Part shown: in pieces, positions 45,600 through 55,983 of the stretch
How the letters are laid out: the number at the start of each line of letters is the position of its first letter
Numbering within the stretch: position 1 is the first letter of the stretch
The notes under the pieces: generated by a model
The model's input: only the letters and a program-made list of their open reading frames with translations
The model's database searches: none
What the model was told of the DNA's origin: nothing
Position numbers and translations under genes: made by a program
Assembly: GCF_000411475.1 (NCBI RefSeq)
Contig: NZ_KE150464.1
Location: 124,001-188,000 of the forward strand
DNA length: 64,000 nt
Direction of reading: 5' to 3'
Source: Streptococcus sp. HPH0090
GTDB taxonomy: Bacteria > Bacillota > Bacilli > Lactobacillales > Streptococcaceae

Positions 45600-46121
45600 A
45601 TAGCAAAGCAAGACTTATTCATCAATGATGAAATTCGTGTACGTGAAGTTCGCTTAATCGGTCTTGAGGGCGAACAATTGGGTATCAAACCACTTGGTGA
45701 AGCGCAAGCACTTGCGGACGACGCTAATGTGGACTTGGTTCTCATTCAACCTCAAGCTAAACCTCCTGTTGCGAAAATTATGGACTACGGTAAGTTCAAA
45801 TTTGAGTACCAGAAGAAACAAAAAGAGCAACGCAAAAAACAAAGCGTTGTGACCGTGAAAGAAGTTCGATTGAGCCCAGTTATTGATAAGGGTGATTTCG
45901 ATACGAAACTTCGCAGTGCTCGCAAGTTCCTTGAAAAAGGGAACAAAGTGAAGGTTTCCATTCGCTTTAAGGGTCGTATGATTACCCATAAAGAGATTGG
46001 AGCAAAAGTTTTAGCCGATTTCGCTGAAGCAACTCAAGATATTGCTATCATCGAACAACGTGCTAAAATGGATGGTCGTCAAATGTTCATGCAGTTGGCC
46101 CCAGCAACTGACAAGAAATAA
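45600..46121 (+). CDS. infC: Translation initiation factor IF-3 (ATA start)
   Basis: 173 residues: the N-terminal IF3 domain ([19 protein letters not shown]), a Lys-rich linker helix, and the C-terminal domain ([31 protein letters not shown]). IF3 keeps the ribosomal subunits apart and rejects wrong start codons. The best start is the ATA at 45600, six bases after AGAGGTG; IF3 genes often use such rare start codons so that IF3 limits its own synthesis. The GTG at 45591 lies inside the Shine-Dalgarno and an earlier TTG at 45564 is implausible. First gene of the IF3-L35-L20 operon. Confidence 0.93.
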   Translation: MAKQDLFINDEIRVREVRLIGLEGEQLGIKPLGEAQALADDANVDLVLIQPQAKPPVAKIMDYGKFKFEYQKKQKEQRKKQSVVTVKEVRLSPVIDKGDFDTKLRSARKFLEKGNKVKVSIRFKGRMITHKEIGAKVLADFAEATQDIAIIEQRAKMDGRQMFMQLAPATDKK

Positions 46122-46154
46122 TCTGTCAGAAAGTTAAAAAAAGGAGAAAATATC

Positions 46155-46355
46155 ATGCCAAAACAAAAAACACACCGCGCATCAGCTAAACGTTTCAAAC
46201 GTACAGGTTCTGGTGGACTTAAACGTTTCCGTGCTTACACTTCTCACCGTTTCCACGGAAAAACTAAGAAACAACGTCGTCATCTTCGTAAAGCATCTAT
46301 GGTGCATTCAGGAGATTTCAAACGTATCAAAGCAATGCTTACTCGCTTGAAATAA
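46155..46355 (+). CDS. rpmI: 50S ribosomal protein L35
   Basis: A 66-residue, very basic protein with the L35 signature [20 protein letters not shown] at the N-terminus and [20 protein letters not shown] near the end. It is part of the large ribosomal subunit. AAAGGAG precedes the ATG; the gene lies 33 bases after infC and 49 before rplT, the usual order. Confidence 0.98.
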   Translation: MPKQKTHRASAKRFKRTGSGGLKRFRAYTSHRFHGKTKKQRRHLRKASMVHSGDFKRIKAMLTRLK

Positions 46356-46404
46356 TCGCGTATTTGTAAGTTAACAATTCTAGGAAATATTGGAGGAAAT
46401 ATAA

Positions 46405-46764
46405 ATGGCACGTGTTAAAGGTGGCGTTGTATCACGCAAACGTCGTAAACGTATTTTAAAATTAGCAAAAGGTTACTATGGAGCTAAACACATCTTGTTC
46501 CGTACTGCAAAAGAACAAGTAATGAACTCTTACTACTATGCATACCGTGACCGTCGTCAAAAGAAACGTGACTTCCGCAAATTGTGGATCACACGTATCA
46601 ATGCGGCAGCTCGTATGAACGGACTTTCATACTCACAATTGATGCATGGTTTGAAATTGGCTGAGATCGAAGTAAACCGTAAAATGCTTGCTGACTTGGC
46701 TGTTAACGATGCAGCAGCTTTCACAGCTCTTGCAGATGCAGCTAAAGCAAAACTTGGTAAATAA
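46405..46764 (+). CDS. rplT: 50S ribosomal protein L20
   Basis: 119 residues with the L20 signature ([20 protein letters not shown], and [14 protein letters not shown]-like region at about 76-90). It binds 23S rRNA early in large-subunit assembly and, in this type of operon, acts as repressor through the leader before infC. TTGGAGGAAA lies before the ATG. A strong terminator ends the operon. Confidence 0.98.
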   Translation: MARVKGGVVSRKRRKRILKLAKGYYGAKHILFRTAKEQVMNSYYYAYRDRRQKKRDFRKLWITRINAAARMNGLSYSQLMHGLKLAEIEVNRKMLADLAVNDAAAFTALADAAKAKLGK

Positions 46765-46772
46765 TTTTTAAA

Positions 46773-46830
46773 AGTTTCATTTCTTCTCTAGTGGTTTAAG
46801 CTAGGGGAGGGAAATGAAGCTTTTTTTATT
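46773..46830 (+). terminator. Terminator of the infC operon
   Basis: TTTCATTTC...CTCTA pairs with CTAGGGGAGGGAAATGAAG (long imperfect stem, 46776-46820), then a T-rich tract. Confidence 0.85.
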
Positions 46831-46871
46831 TTTATGGAATAGATGATGAATGGTATCTTTTGTTTAAGAAA

Positions 46872-46892
46872 ACAGGACTTTTCCTGTATAAT
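46872..46892 (+). promoter_or_regulatory. Promoter of the Hsp70/J operon with inverted repeat
   Basis: TATAAT at 46887-46892 follows an inverted repeat ACAGGA-CTTT-TCCTGT (46872-46887) that fills the spacer and touches the -10. This looks like an operator. It matches neither the HrcA CIRCE element nor the CtsR heptads. Confidence 0.55.
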
Positions 46893-46923
46893 AGTAGTAT
46901 GTTTAAAAAGATGGAGTTAGAAG

Positions 46924-48588
46924 ATGATAGTAGGTATTGATTTAGGGACGACGAATTCATTGGTAGGTGTTTATCAAGAGGGTCAAGTAAAACTGATTCC
47001 TAATGCTTTTGGAGAATTTTTAACGCCATCTGTTGTTGCTTTGGACGATAACGATGAAATCATTGTAGGGAAAATTGCTAAGGAACGTTTAGTGACACAC
47101 CCTGACAAAACTCTTTCCCAATTCAAACGATTTATGGGAACCAAACATGAATTGGTATTGGGAGATAGAACTTATAAAGCAGAGGAACTGAGTTCTTTTG
47201 TCATTCGAAAACTAGTGGATGATGCAGAGACATTTCTTGGTAAAAAGGTTGACGAGGTGATTGTCAGCGTACCAGCTTATTTTAACGATGCTCAACGCTA
47301 CGCTACAAAATTAGCAGGGCAATTTGCAGGAGTTAAGATAGAGCGTATCATCAATGAACCTTCCGCAGCTGCTCTGGCAAAAAAATCTATGAGCAATCAA
47401 GAAGACCAGTCATTTGTGGTCGTCGATTTTGGTGGTGGAACGCTGGATATCTCAGTCGTAGAGTTGTTTGATAACGTTGTTGAGATTGTGTCTATCGCGG
47501 GTGATAATCGCTTGGGAGGAGAGGATTTTACTGCAGCGATTGCTGAGGAATTTTTAGCATCTAATCAATTGTCTAAGAAATCTATTTCTCGTGAGTTTTG
47601 CAGTAAGATTTTGGTTCAATCTGAGAAGGCAAAATTGAATCTGAATACCAATGAAGAAGTGCAGATGTTAGTGATGGATCAGGATAAGGAATATTCCTTA
47701 AACCTAACTTATCAGCGTTTTTATGAGCTTTGCCAGCCTTTACTTGCCCGTCTTAAGTCAGTACTAGATAGAACTTTGATGGATGCACGTTATAGTTATG
47801 TGTCTTCTGAAAACTTTGTCCTTGTCGGTGGTACTTCAAAACTTCGTTTGGTTCAAGATTTCTTATCTTACTGTATTAACCAAGCAGTTCATCTTGTGGA
47901 TGATCCTGATAAGATGATTGCTAAAGGTTGTGCTCTTTTAGCAGGAATAAAGGAGCGTCAGGGAGAGGTTCGCGATTTGTTGTTATCGGATATCTGTCCT
48001 TTCACACTTGGAACGGCAGTTGTTGGTGATCGTTTTTCTCCGATTATCGAGCGTAATTCTCCTTTACCTGCTTCACGAACGGAACAGTATTACACCGCAG
48101 AATTGGGGCAAAGCCAAGTGAAGGTAGAAGTCTACCAAGGAGAAATGATGAAGGCTTCTCAAAACTTATTTCTTGGGGAGTTGGAAGTTCCAGTTCCTGT
48201 TAATAAACGGGCTCATGAAGGCTTTACTATTCGATTTACCTATGACCTAAATGGTATTTTGGATGTAGAAGTAACCATTAATTCAACAAAGAAAGTCTTT
48301 AACCATGTTATTCTCCAAGAGAGTATCACCTTGACTGAAGATGAAATCAAGAAAAAACAAGCAGAGCTAACTCGTTATAAGATTAATGCTCAAGAAACTG
48401 AGGTTTACCGTTTCTTGATTGAAAAGGCCAATCGTGTATACAGCATGCTCTTAGGTAGAAGAAGAGATGAGTTGATGGCAGAGACTAGACGTTTTGAAGA
48501 AGAAGTTAGACAAGCATCCATGTATCATTTACCAAAACTTTATCAATCATTTTCTAACTATCTAGAGTTTCTAGAGCGTGGCCTATGA
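46924..48588 (+). CDS. Hsp70-family chaperone, HscC-like
   Basis: 554 residues, shorter than DnaK (about 610). The ATPase domain has the phosphate loop GIDLGTTNSLVGVY (4-17), VPAYFNDAQR (about 117-126), NEPSAAALA and VVDFGGGTLDISVVE, and VLVGGTSKLRLVQ. The peptide-binding domain follows (about 355-480) and the lid is short, without the acidic DnaK tail. Length, features and the membrane J-protein next door resemble E. coli HscC with DjlB/DjlC, a specialised Hsp70 system. The partner J gene overlaps the stop region. Clients are unknown. It sits between rplT and gloA as what looks like an accessory insertion. Confidence 0.88.
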   Translation: MIVGIDLGTTNSLVGVYQEGQVKLIPNAFGEFLTPSVVALDDNDEIIVGKIAKERLVTHPDKTLSQFKRFMGTKHELVLGDRTYKAEELSSFVIRKLVDDAETFLGKKVDEVIVSVPAYFNDAQRYATKLAGQFAGVKIERIINEPSAAALAKKSMSNQEDQSFVVVDFGGGTLDISVVELFDNVVEIVSIAGDNRLGGEDFTAAIAEEFLASNQLSKKSISREFCSKILVQSEKAKLNLNTNEEVQMLVMDQDKEYSLNLTYQRFYELCQPLLARLKSVLDRTLMDARYSYVSSENFVLVGGTSKLRLVQDFLSYCINQAVHLVDDPDKMIAKGCALLAGIKERQGEVRDLLLSDICPFTLGTAVVGDRFSPIIERNSPLPASRTEQYYTAELGQSQVKVEVYQGEMMKASQNLFLGELEVPVPVNKRAHEGFTIRFTYDLNGILDVEVTINSTKKVFNHVILQESITLTEDEIKKKQAELTRYKINAQETEVYRFLIEKANRVYSMLLGRRRDELMAETRRFEEEVRQASMYHLPKLYQSFSNYLEFLERGL

Positions 48589-48599
48589 GAGGGAGATGT

Positions 48600-51134
48600 A
48601 TGAATAAATGGGAAATCTTAGGGATTGAGCCAACTCATGATGTTAAGGCTATTCGAAAACGATATTCTGAGTTAGTGAAACTTTACCATCCTGAGGACCA
48701 ACCAGAAATCTATCAACAAATTGTAGAAGCCTACCAGTCTGCTTTGAGAGAAGCACGGTTTAATAGGACAAGACAAGAAACTGTTGGAAACGAAACTAGT
48801 CCCATTCAGGATTTCAGTCGTCAAGAAGAGAAAATAGTTACTTCTCCACTTAATTTTGAAACTTTAAGTGAAGAGTCAACTGCTCACGAGTCGAATGCTT
48901 CTAGTCATGTCTTAGATTTTAGTGATTATCTAGAGTCGGAGTATATGATTCGCAATGCGATTGAAAGTATTGTAGGGAACCCTGACTATACCGTAGAAGA
49001 ACAAGAACATCTATGGCAACAGTTTTTTAATCAGTATCGATATGATATGAGTACTGTTCAGTCTGTTTTGGAGGAAATGGATGTTTATATTTTTAATAAA
49101 CCTGAGCAATTCTCTATCATCATTCCCTTGCTGGAAGACTATATTCCTGACTATAAGTACTGGGGCTACTACTATAAACTAAAGCATTGGAAGGTAAAAA
49201 GAGCTACTGCATATAAAAATGGAGAGTCTCTTGAAGATGCGAAAAAAGAAACTGCGAAATTATATGCTTCCTATCGTTTATGCCAAGCCCTTCTAGAGGA
49301 CACCCAAAAAGCCAATCAAATTGGAGTTTGGATAACATTTTTCAAACAATCTTTTTCTCCTGGTACGGTCCTTTTTCTCTTGAATAGCAGTAAACAAATG
49401 ATTACTAGCATTCCAGTTTTGACCTATATCCTGGAGAAGATTAAACCAGAGGTGGGAGAAGAGGATCAAAAAGCCTATGACGAGCTTGTAGTTTACTTTG
49501 AAGAATTAAAAGCAAATTCAGAAGAACCATTCGATATCCATTCTTATAATTTGCTAGATCCTTCAGAGGTTGAGGAAGCTCTATATCTCTTAGCCTATAG
49601 TACATATCAAGACGATGCTAGACTTGTACAGGATTGGCACTATCTCCTTGAGAACGTTCAGGATAAATCTCTCTTACTTCAGTTATTAGAGGACATCGAT
49701 GTTTATCCATTTACAAATGATAAGGTTCTGGATCTTGTTTTTGGATTTGTAAGAAATCATATTAAGGATGAAGAAAATCCTTATCTGAAGAAATTCAGTT
49801 TCTGGAAGGATACTCATTCTTATCCTTGGGTTGTTGAAAAGTTTTCATTAAATAAAAAAGAAAATTTTGATTACTGGTATCATCAAGGCTATCTCTATAT
49901 TGATAAGATTACGAAGAGTGATGAAGATATCAATGATTGGGAGAAGTGGAAAACTTACTTTAAAAGTAAACCGCGCATTCTTGCGATTTTGCTTCAACAA
50001 ATCTATAAGGAGTATCATCGTTTTAAAGACGGAGAATTGTTGCTGTATGTTTTAGGTCCTTTTTCTACCTCTAAAATGGTTCCCATGATGATGACTGAGG
50101 AGACAGACCAGAAACTAGAAGAGATGACTAACTATGCTTATCAACTTTGTCATCCAAATTCTAAAATATCTTATTTAGTTTGGAAAAAAAGACAGGTCTT
50201 TAAAAATAAGTTTCTTCAGTTTGTATTTGGTCTATTTACGATTTTTAGTTTAATACTCAGTGTTTTAGAGCAACATGCTATGAATTCCTGGGTCCATGCC
50301 GGTATGGTATCACTATTTTACGTTTTTATGCTAAAATTGAGGCAAACACTGATTGAAGAAGGTATAGCTGCCAGAGGATTAAAACAAAAATTCTACTACA
50401 ATCTCAAACCATGGATTCTATTAATATTGTTCATGGTCTTTATCTTACCAACCTTACCGTTAGGTCTCATTGGGGCTCTTGCTTTCATTACTTTTTTCTG
50501 TTCTATTGATGGATTCAAGATAAGTGAAGGGTTTAAGTGGGATTATTCTTTAGACAAATTAGTTCCACTGGGACTGTTTCTATCTTCAGGTTTTCTAGTT
50601 GTTCTGGCCAACCGAAGCGAAATGATTTCATATGTTGCGATGTGTTACATCTTTATTGTTATGATAGTGGTTGGTATTCTATACTTTACAAGATATAAAA
50701 TAGTATTACCACCTTCATTGAAGGGAATTTTCTTTCCAATTTTAATGGGTATTATATTCTTTCAATTATTGCCGTTCACTCACAGTCGTTTAAGTCTTTT
50801 TAATCCGGTTATTCTAAAAAATGAAACTCTGAGCTTAACGTTCATACTCTTATTAAATGGAATCGTATTGGCTTATTTTACAAAAGAACAGCGTTTAGCA
50901 ATTGGTGTTAAAAAGACCTTTATGATTTATGGATTGCAGATCTTTATTTTCCTAAGACGTTTATTTAGAATCCTATTCGCGCCTATACCAGATTTTAGCA
51001 AAGTCTTTTTTGAAAAAGACTTACTAATTATGAACAATGAGTTTGCATTTTATTTTCTAGAATGGCTCTTCGTCCTTATCCTACTTTTGGTTATGCGAAA
51101 TATTCGTAAGGAAAATCGTGAAAGTATTGATTGA
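48600..51134 (+). CDS. J-domain membrane protein, partner of the HscC-like Hsp70
   Basis: 844 residues. An N-terminal J domain (about 1-65, MNKWEILGIEPTHDVKAIRK) contains HPE (LYHPEDQPE) where most J proteins have HPD. A long soluble region of mostly helical repeats follows (about 110-520), then about eight hydrophobic segments (about 545-830). The topology and partner resemble DjlB/DjlC of E. coli, but it is much larger. The ATG at 48600 follows AGAGGGAG; another ATG at 48585 overlaps the Hsp70 stop and would add five residues. Translational coupling to the Hsp70 gene is likely. Function beyond J activity is unknown. Confidence 0.82.
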   Translation: MNKWEILGIEPTHDVKAIRKRYSELVKLYHPEDQPEIYQQIVEAYQSALREARFNRTRQETVGNETSPIQDFSRQEEKIVTSPLNFETLSEESTAHESNASSHVLDFSDYLESEYMIRNAIESIVGNPDYTVEEQEHLWQQFFNQYRYDMSTVQSVLEEMDVYIFNKPEQFSIIIPLLEDYIPDYKYWGYYYKLKHWKVKRATAYKNGESLEDAKKETAKLYASYRLCQALLEDTQKANQIGVWITFFKQSFSPGTVLFLLNSSKQMITSIPVLTYILEKIKPEVGEEDQKAYDELVVYFEELKANSEEPFDIHSYNLLDPSEVEEALYLLAYSTYQDDARLVQDWHYLLENVQDKSLLLQLLEDIDVYPFTNDKVLDLVFGFVRNHIKDEENPYLKKFSFWKDTHSYPWVVEKFSLNKKENFDYWYHQGYLYIDKITKSDEDINDWEKWKTYFKSKPRILAILLQQIYKEYHRFKDGELLLYVLGPFSTSKMVPMMMTEETDQKLEEMTNYAYQLCHPNSKISYLVWKKRQVFKNKFLQFVFGLFTIFSLILSVLEQHAMNSWVHAGMVSLFYVFMLKLRQTLIEEGIAARGLKQKFYYNLKPWILLILFMVFILPTLPLGLIGALAFITFFCSIDGFKISEGFKWDYSLDKLVPLGLFLSSGFLVVLANRSEMISYVAMCYIFIVMIVVGILYFTRYKIVLPPSLKGIFFPILMGIIFFQLLPFTHSRLSLFNPVILKNETLSLTFILLLNGIVLAYFTKEQRLAIGVKKTFMIYGLQIFIFLRRLFRILFAPIPDFSKVFFEKDLLIMNNEFAFYFLEWLFVLILLLVMRNIRKENRESID

Positions 51135-51147
51135 GACTGAAATACAG

Positions 51148-51187
51148 ACTAGAGACTATCGTTCTAGTCTCTAGTAAATTTTTCTAA
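51148..51187 (+). terminator. Terminator of the Hsp70/J operon
   Basis: ACTAGAGACTA / TAGTCTCTAGT, an 11-bp perfect stem with a 6-nt loop, then AAATTTTTCT. Confidence 0.85.
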
Positions 51188-51229
51188 TTAAGGGTATAAT
51201 AGAACTATAAAAACGAAAGAGGTAATGAT

Positions 51230-51613
51230 ATGGCTTCAAAAATGTTACATACTTGCTTGCGAGTAGAAAATCTTGAAAAATCAATTGCTTTTTATCAAGA
51301 TGCTTTTGGATTTAAGGAATTGCGTCGTAAGGATTTTCCAGACTATGCTTTTACCATTGTTTATCTAGGTCTTGACGGTGATGATTATGAATTGGAGTTG
51401 ACTTACAACTATGATCATGGGCCTTATGTTGTGGGTGACGGCTTTGCTCACATCGCTCTAAGTACACCTGACCTTGAGGCTCTTCACAAAGAACATAGCG
51501 AAAAAGGTTATGAAGTAACGGAACCTAAAGGGCTTCCAGGTACTCAACCAAACTATTACTTTATCAAAGATCCAGATGGATACAAGGTAGAAGTGATTCG
51601 TGAGAAAAAATAA
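51230..51613 (+). CDS. gloA: Lactoylglutathione lyase (glyoxalase I)
   Basis: 127 residues with two beta-alpha-beta-beta-beta modules of the VOC fold: MLHTCLRVENLEKSIAFYQD at the start and GDGFAHIALSTPDLEALHKE in the second half. The metal ligands typical of glyoxalase I (His6, Glu near 57, His near 75, Glu near 123) are present. It detoxifies methylglyoxal. AAAGAGG lies nine bases before the ATG, and a terminator follows at 51619-51647. Confidence 0.93.
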   Translation: MASKMLHTCLRVENLEKSIAFYQDAFGFKELRRKDFPDYAFTIVYLGLDGDDYELELTYNYDHGPYVVGDGFAHIALSTPDLEALHKEHSEKGYEVTEPKGLPGTQPNYYFIKDPDGYKVEVIREKK

Positions 51614-51618
51614 TCTAA

Positions 51619-51647
51619 AAGATCACAGCAACAGCTGTGGTTTTTTA
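51619..51647 (+). terminator. Terminator of gloA
   Basis: ATCACAGC / GCTGTGGT with a 4-nt AACA loop (near-perfect), then TTTTTTAG. Confidence 0.85.
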
Positions 51648-51726
51648 GTTTGGTTAACATAAAAGTATCTGTTTTTCTACTTTTTAAAATGGTATAATAG
51701 AAAAAGAAAAAGGGAGGTGAGAAAGA

Positions 51727-54700
51727 ATGATTGCCCAACTGGATACCAAAACAGTCTATAGTTTTATGGAGAGTATGGTTTCAATCAAGAGATATGTCAG
51801 TCTAGGGAAAGAATATGGCTATTCATCACTTGGAATCATGGATGAAGATAATCTCTATGGAGCCTATTATTTTATCAAAGAATGCCAAAAACAGGGGATT
51901 CAGCCTTTATTAGGTCTTGAGATGACTGTTCATCATCAAGATGAATGGATCAATCTACGTTTTCTAGCCCTGTCAAATCGTGGCTATCAAAACCTGATGA
52001 AGCTGTCGTCTTTAAAGATGACAGGTAAAAAAGAATGGACTGATTTCTCTTCCTACCTTGAAGATATTTGTGTTATTGTTCCTTACTATCCTGAAATTGA
52101 TTCCTTGGACTTAGGGCATGACTACTATATCGGAGTGTATCCAGATACACCTCAATCGAATTTTTCTCAACCAATTCTCCCTTTTTATCGTGTTAATTCT
52201 TTCGAAAATGAAGATTTGGAAGCCCTACAGATGCTTAAAGCGATTAAAGAAAACGTGACCTTGAGAGAGGTTGATGTTCAATCTCAACAGGGTTTGTTTT
52301 TACCAGCTGACCGTCTAGAACAGGTTTTTGTAGAGAAGTTTCCACAAGCACTCGAAAACCTAGCAAGATTGACCAAGGGGACTTCCTACGAGATTGATAG
52401 TAGTCTCAAGCTTCCTCGTTTTAATCCGGAGAGACCAGCTGTTGAGGAATTAAGGGAGAGAGCTATCAAGGGATTGGAACAGAAAGGGTTATGGAATCAA
52501 GTTTATCAGGTTCGTTTAGAAGAAGAACTGTCTGTGATTCATGATATGGGATTCGATGACTATTTCTTGGTTGTCTGGGACCTCTTACGTTTTGGCCGTT
52601 CTCAAGGTTATTATATGGGGATGGGACGCGGCTCCGCAGTTGGAAGTCTAGTGGCCTATGCCCTAGATATTACTGGAATTGATCCTGTAGCTAAGAATCT
52701 TATCTTTGAACGTTTCTTGAATCGTGAACGTTACACCATGCCAGATATTGATATTGATATCCCAGATATCTATCGCCCTGAGTTTATCCGTTATGTTCGT
52801 GACCGCTATGGTAGTATCCATGCTGCTCAGATTGTTACCTACTCGACCTTTGGTGCCAAGCAAGCTATCCGTGATATTTTTAAACGGTACGGTGTCCCTG
52901 AATATGAGTTGACGGTCATTACCAAAAAGATAGGAACCAAAGATACCTTAACATCTGCCTATGAAGGTAATCTAGGATTTAGACAACTGATTCAAAGTAA
53001 GATTGAGTATCAAAAAGCTTTTGAAATCGCCAAAAAGATAGAAGGCTATCCTCGACAAACTTCCATCCACGCTGCTGGAGTTGTAATCAGTGATAAAAAT
53101 CTAACAGATTATATCCCTCTTAAGTATGGTGAGGACATGCTGATTACCCAGTATGATGCGCATGGAGTTGAAGGAAATGGCTTGCTCAAGATGGACTTCT
53201 TGGGTCTTCGAAACCTAACCTTCGTTCAAAAAATGCAGGAGCTCTTATATGAAACTCAAGGAATTCAGCTAAGAATTGAGGATATAGACCTTGAGGATAA
53301 AGAAACTTTAGCCCTCTTTGCAGCTGGCAAAACTAAGGGAATCTTTCAGTTTGAACAACCTGGAGCCATTCGCTTATTGAAGCGCGTGAAACCAGAAAAC
53401 TTTGAAGAAGTAGTGGCAACGACTTCCCTCAACAGGCCAGGTGCAAGTGACTATATCGATAACTTTGTAGCCAGAAAACATGGCAAAGAAAAAGTTACAG
53501 TACTTGACCCTATACTAGAAGATATTCTGGCTCCAACTTATGGTATTATGCTTTACCAAGAACAGGTGATGCAAGTAGCTCAGCGATATGCTGGTTTTAG
53601 TCTTGGGAAGGCCGATATTTTACGTCGCGCCATGGGGAAAAAGAACGCAGCTGAGATGCACCGAATGGAAGAAAGTTTCATCCAAGGTGCACTCGAAAAA
53701 GGACATAAAAAAGAACAGGCGCAAGAAGTTTTTGCCGTAATGGAAAAATTCGCCGGTTACGGCTTCAACCGTTCGCATGCTTATGCTTATGCAGCTTTAG
53801 CTTTTCAACTTGCCTACTTTAAGACACATTTTCCAGCCATTTTTTATCAGGTCATGCTCAATTATGCGAGTGGAGATTATATTCTCGATGCGCTTGAAAT
53901 GGGCTTTGAACTAGCATCGCTTTCAATCAATACAATTCCATATCAGGATAAATTAACGGATAAGACGGTTTATTTGGGGCTTAAAAGTATTAAGGGAATG
54001 TCTCGAGACTTTGCTTATTGGATTATAGAGAATCGTCCTTTTAGCAGTGTTGAAGATTTTATCACACGATTACCCAAAAATTATAAAAAGATTAGCCTCT
54101 TAACCCCTTTAGTGGAAGTAGGACTTTTTGATGGATTTGATAAAAATCGTCAAAAAATCTTAACCAATCTACCAACTTTGTTTATCTTTGTGGAAGAACT
54201 CGGTAGCCTCTTTGCGGATTCTAGCTATAGTTGGACAGATACAGAGGACTTTTTAAATATTGAAAAATTCCAAAAAGAGCAAGATTGGTTAGGTGTTGGA
54301 ATTAGCCAACACCCATTGCTGGTTTTAGCGAAGAACCCTTTGTATCCAATCGTGAGTTTATCTGAGCTTTTCGAGGGACAGACAGCTACAGTGCTCGTTG
54401 AGATTCAGTCTATCCGAGTGATTCGAACTAAAAAAGGTGAGAACATGGCCTTTTTGAAAGTAAGTGATAGTAAAACAAATCTGGAAGTTACTGTTTTTTC
54501 TGATCAGTATCGCCAATTTAAAAATCTCCTACATGAAGGAAGATTTTACTACCTAAATGGAAAAGTACAGGCAAGAGATGGTCGCCTTCAATTAGTGTTA
54601 AATAATCTAAAAGAAGCAGTGAGTGAGCGTTTTTGGATTCAAGTTGCTAATCATAACCATGATTCTGAAATTTATCATATTTTAGAGCAATACAAGGGAC

Positions 54701-54828
54701 AAATTCCTGTCGTCATTCGCTATGAGGATGAACAAAAAAATGTCCTTTTGCCAGGTTATTTTGTAGCAAAAGACGCAAGCTTACAAGAATCTTTAAATCA
54801 AATGACAATGAAAACGATTTATCGTTAA
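51727..54828 (+). CDS. dnaE: DNA polymerase III subunit alpha (DnaE)
   Basis: 1033 residues of a C-family polymerase. The PHP domain comes first (about 1-200; several metal ligands differ from those of active PHP phosphoesterases). Then the palm with GMGRGSAVGSLVAYALDITG and MPDIDIDIPD (catalytic Asp near 340-344), the fingers with NRPGASDYIDNF, GIMLYQEQVMQVAQ and GKADILRRAMGKKN, a helix-hairpin-helix region and an OB fold near the end (about 895-985). In Firmicutes this short DnaE works alongside PolC, extending lagging-strand primers. GGGAGGTGAG precedes the ATG. Confidence 0.96.
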   Translation: MIAQLDTKTVYSFMESMVSIKRYVSLGKEYGYSSLGIMDEDNLYGAYYFIKECQKQGIQPLLGLEMTVHHQDEWINLRFLALSNRGYQNLMKLSSLKMTGKKEWTDFSSYLEDICVIVPYYPEIDSLDLGHDYYIGVYPDTPQSNFSQPILPFYRVNSFENEDLEALQMLKAIKENVTLREVDVQSQQGLFLPADRLEQVFVEKFPQALENLARLTKGTSYEIDSSLKLPRFNPERPAVEELRERAIKGLEQKGLWNQVYQVRLEEELSVIHDMGFDDYFLVVWDLLRFGRSQGYYMGMGRGSAVGSLVAYALDITGIDPVAKNLIFERFLNRERYTMPDIDIDIPDIYRPEFIRYVRDRYGSIHAAQIVTYSTFGAKQAIRDIFKRYGVPEYELTVITKKIGTKDTLTSAYEGNLGFRQLIQSKIEYQKAFEIAKKIEGYPRQTSIHAAGVVISDKNLTDYIPLKYGEDMLITQYDAHGVEGNGLLKMDFLGLRNLTFVQKMQELLYETQGIQLRIEDIDLEDKETLALFAAGKTKGIFQFEQPGAIRLLKRVKPENFEEVVATTSLNRPGASDYIDNFVARKHGKEKVTVLDPILEDILAPTYGIMLYQEQVMQVAQRYAGFSLGKADILRRAMGKKNAAEMHRMEESFIQGALEKGHKKEQAQEVFAVMEKFAGYGFNRSHAYAYAALAFQLAYFKTHFPAIFYQVMLNYASGDYILDALEMGFELASLSINTIPYQDKLTDKTVYLGLKSIKGMSRDFAYWIIENRPFSSVEDFITRLPKNYKKISLLTPLVEVGLFDGFDKNRQKILTNLPTLFIFVEELGSLFADSSYSWTDTEDFLNIEKFQKEQDWLGVGISQHPLLVLAKNPLYPIVSLSELFEGQTATVLVEIQSIRVIRTKKGENMAFLKVSDSKTNLEVTVFSDQYRQFKNLLHEGRFYYLNGKVQARDGRLQLVLNNLKEAVSERFWIQVANHNHDSEIYHILEQYKGQIPVVIRYEDEQKNVLLPGYFVAKDASLQESLNQMTMKTIYR

Positions 54829-54864
54829 AAATCAATGAAAATAAAAGAATTTTAACTTTAAATA

Positions 54865-54873
54865 TGGTATAAT
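54865..54873 (+). promoter_or_regulatory. Extended -10 promoter of pfkA
   Basis: TGGTATAAT (hexamer 54868-54873), with no strong -35. AAAGGAG follows at 54894-54900. No cre site was noticed between dnaE and pfkA. Confidence 0.65.
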
Positions 54874-54888
54874 CAGTTAGAATGTTAA

Positions 54889-55917
<1,029 letters not shown>

Positions 55918-55983
55918 TCAATTTTCATAAATCTGGTAAAATGACCATAAAAGGTCGAATTATATAAAGGAGTCACAAAAATC

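Noticed and set aside
46866-46881. CiaR site (TTTAAG repeat) in the Hsp70 promoter
   Set aside because: Only one TTTAAG is present; the second hexamer five bases on is missing.
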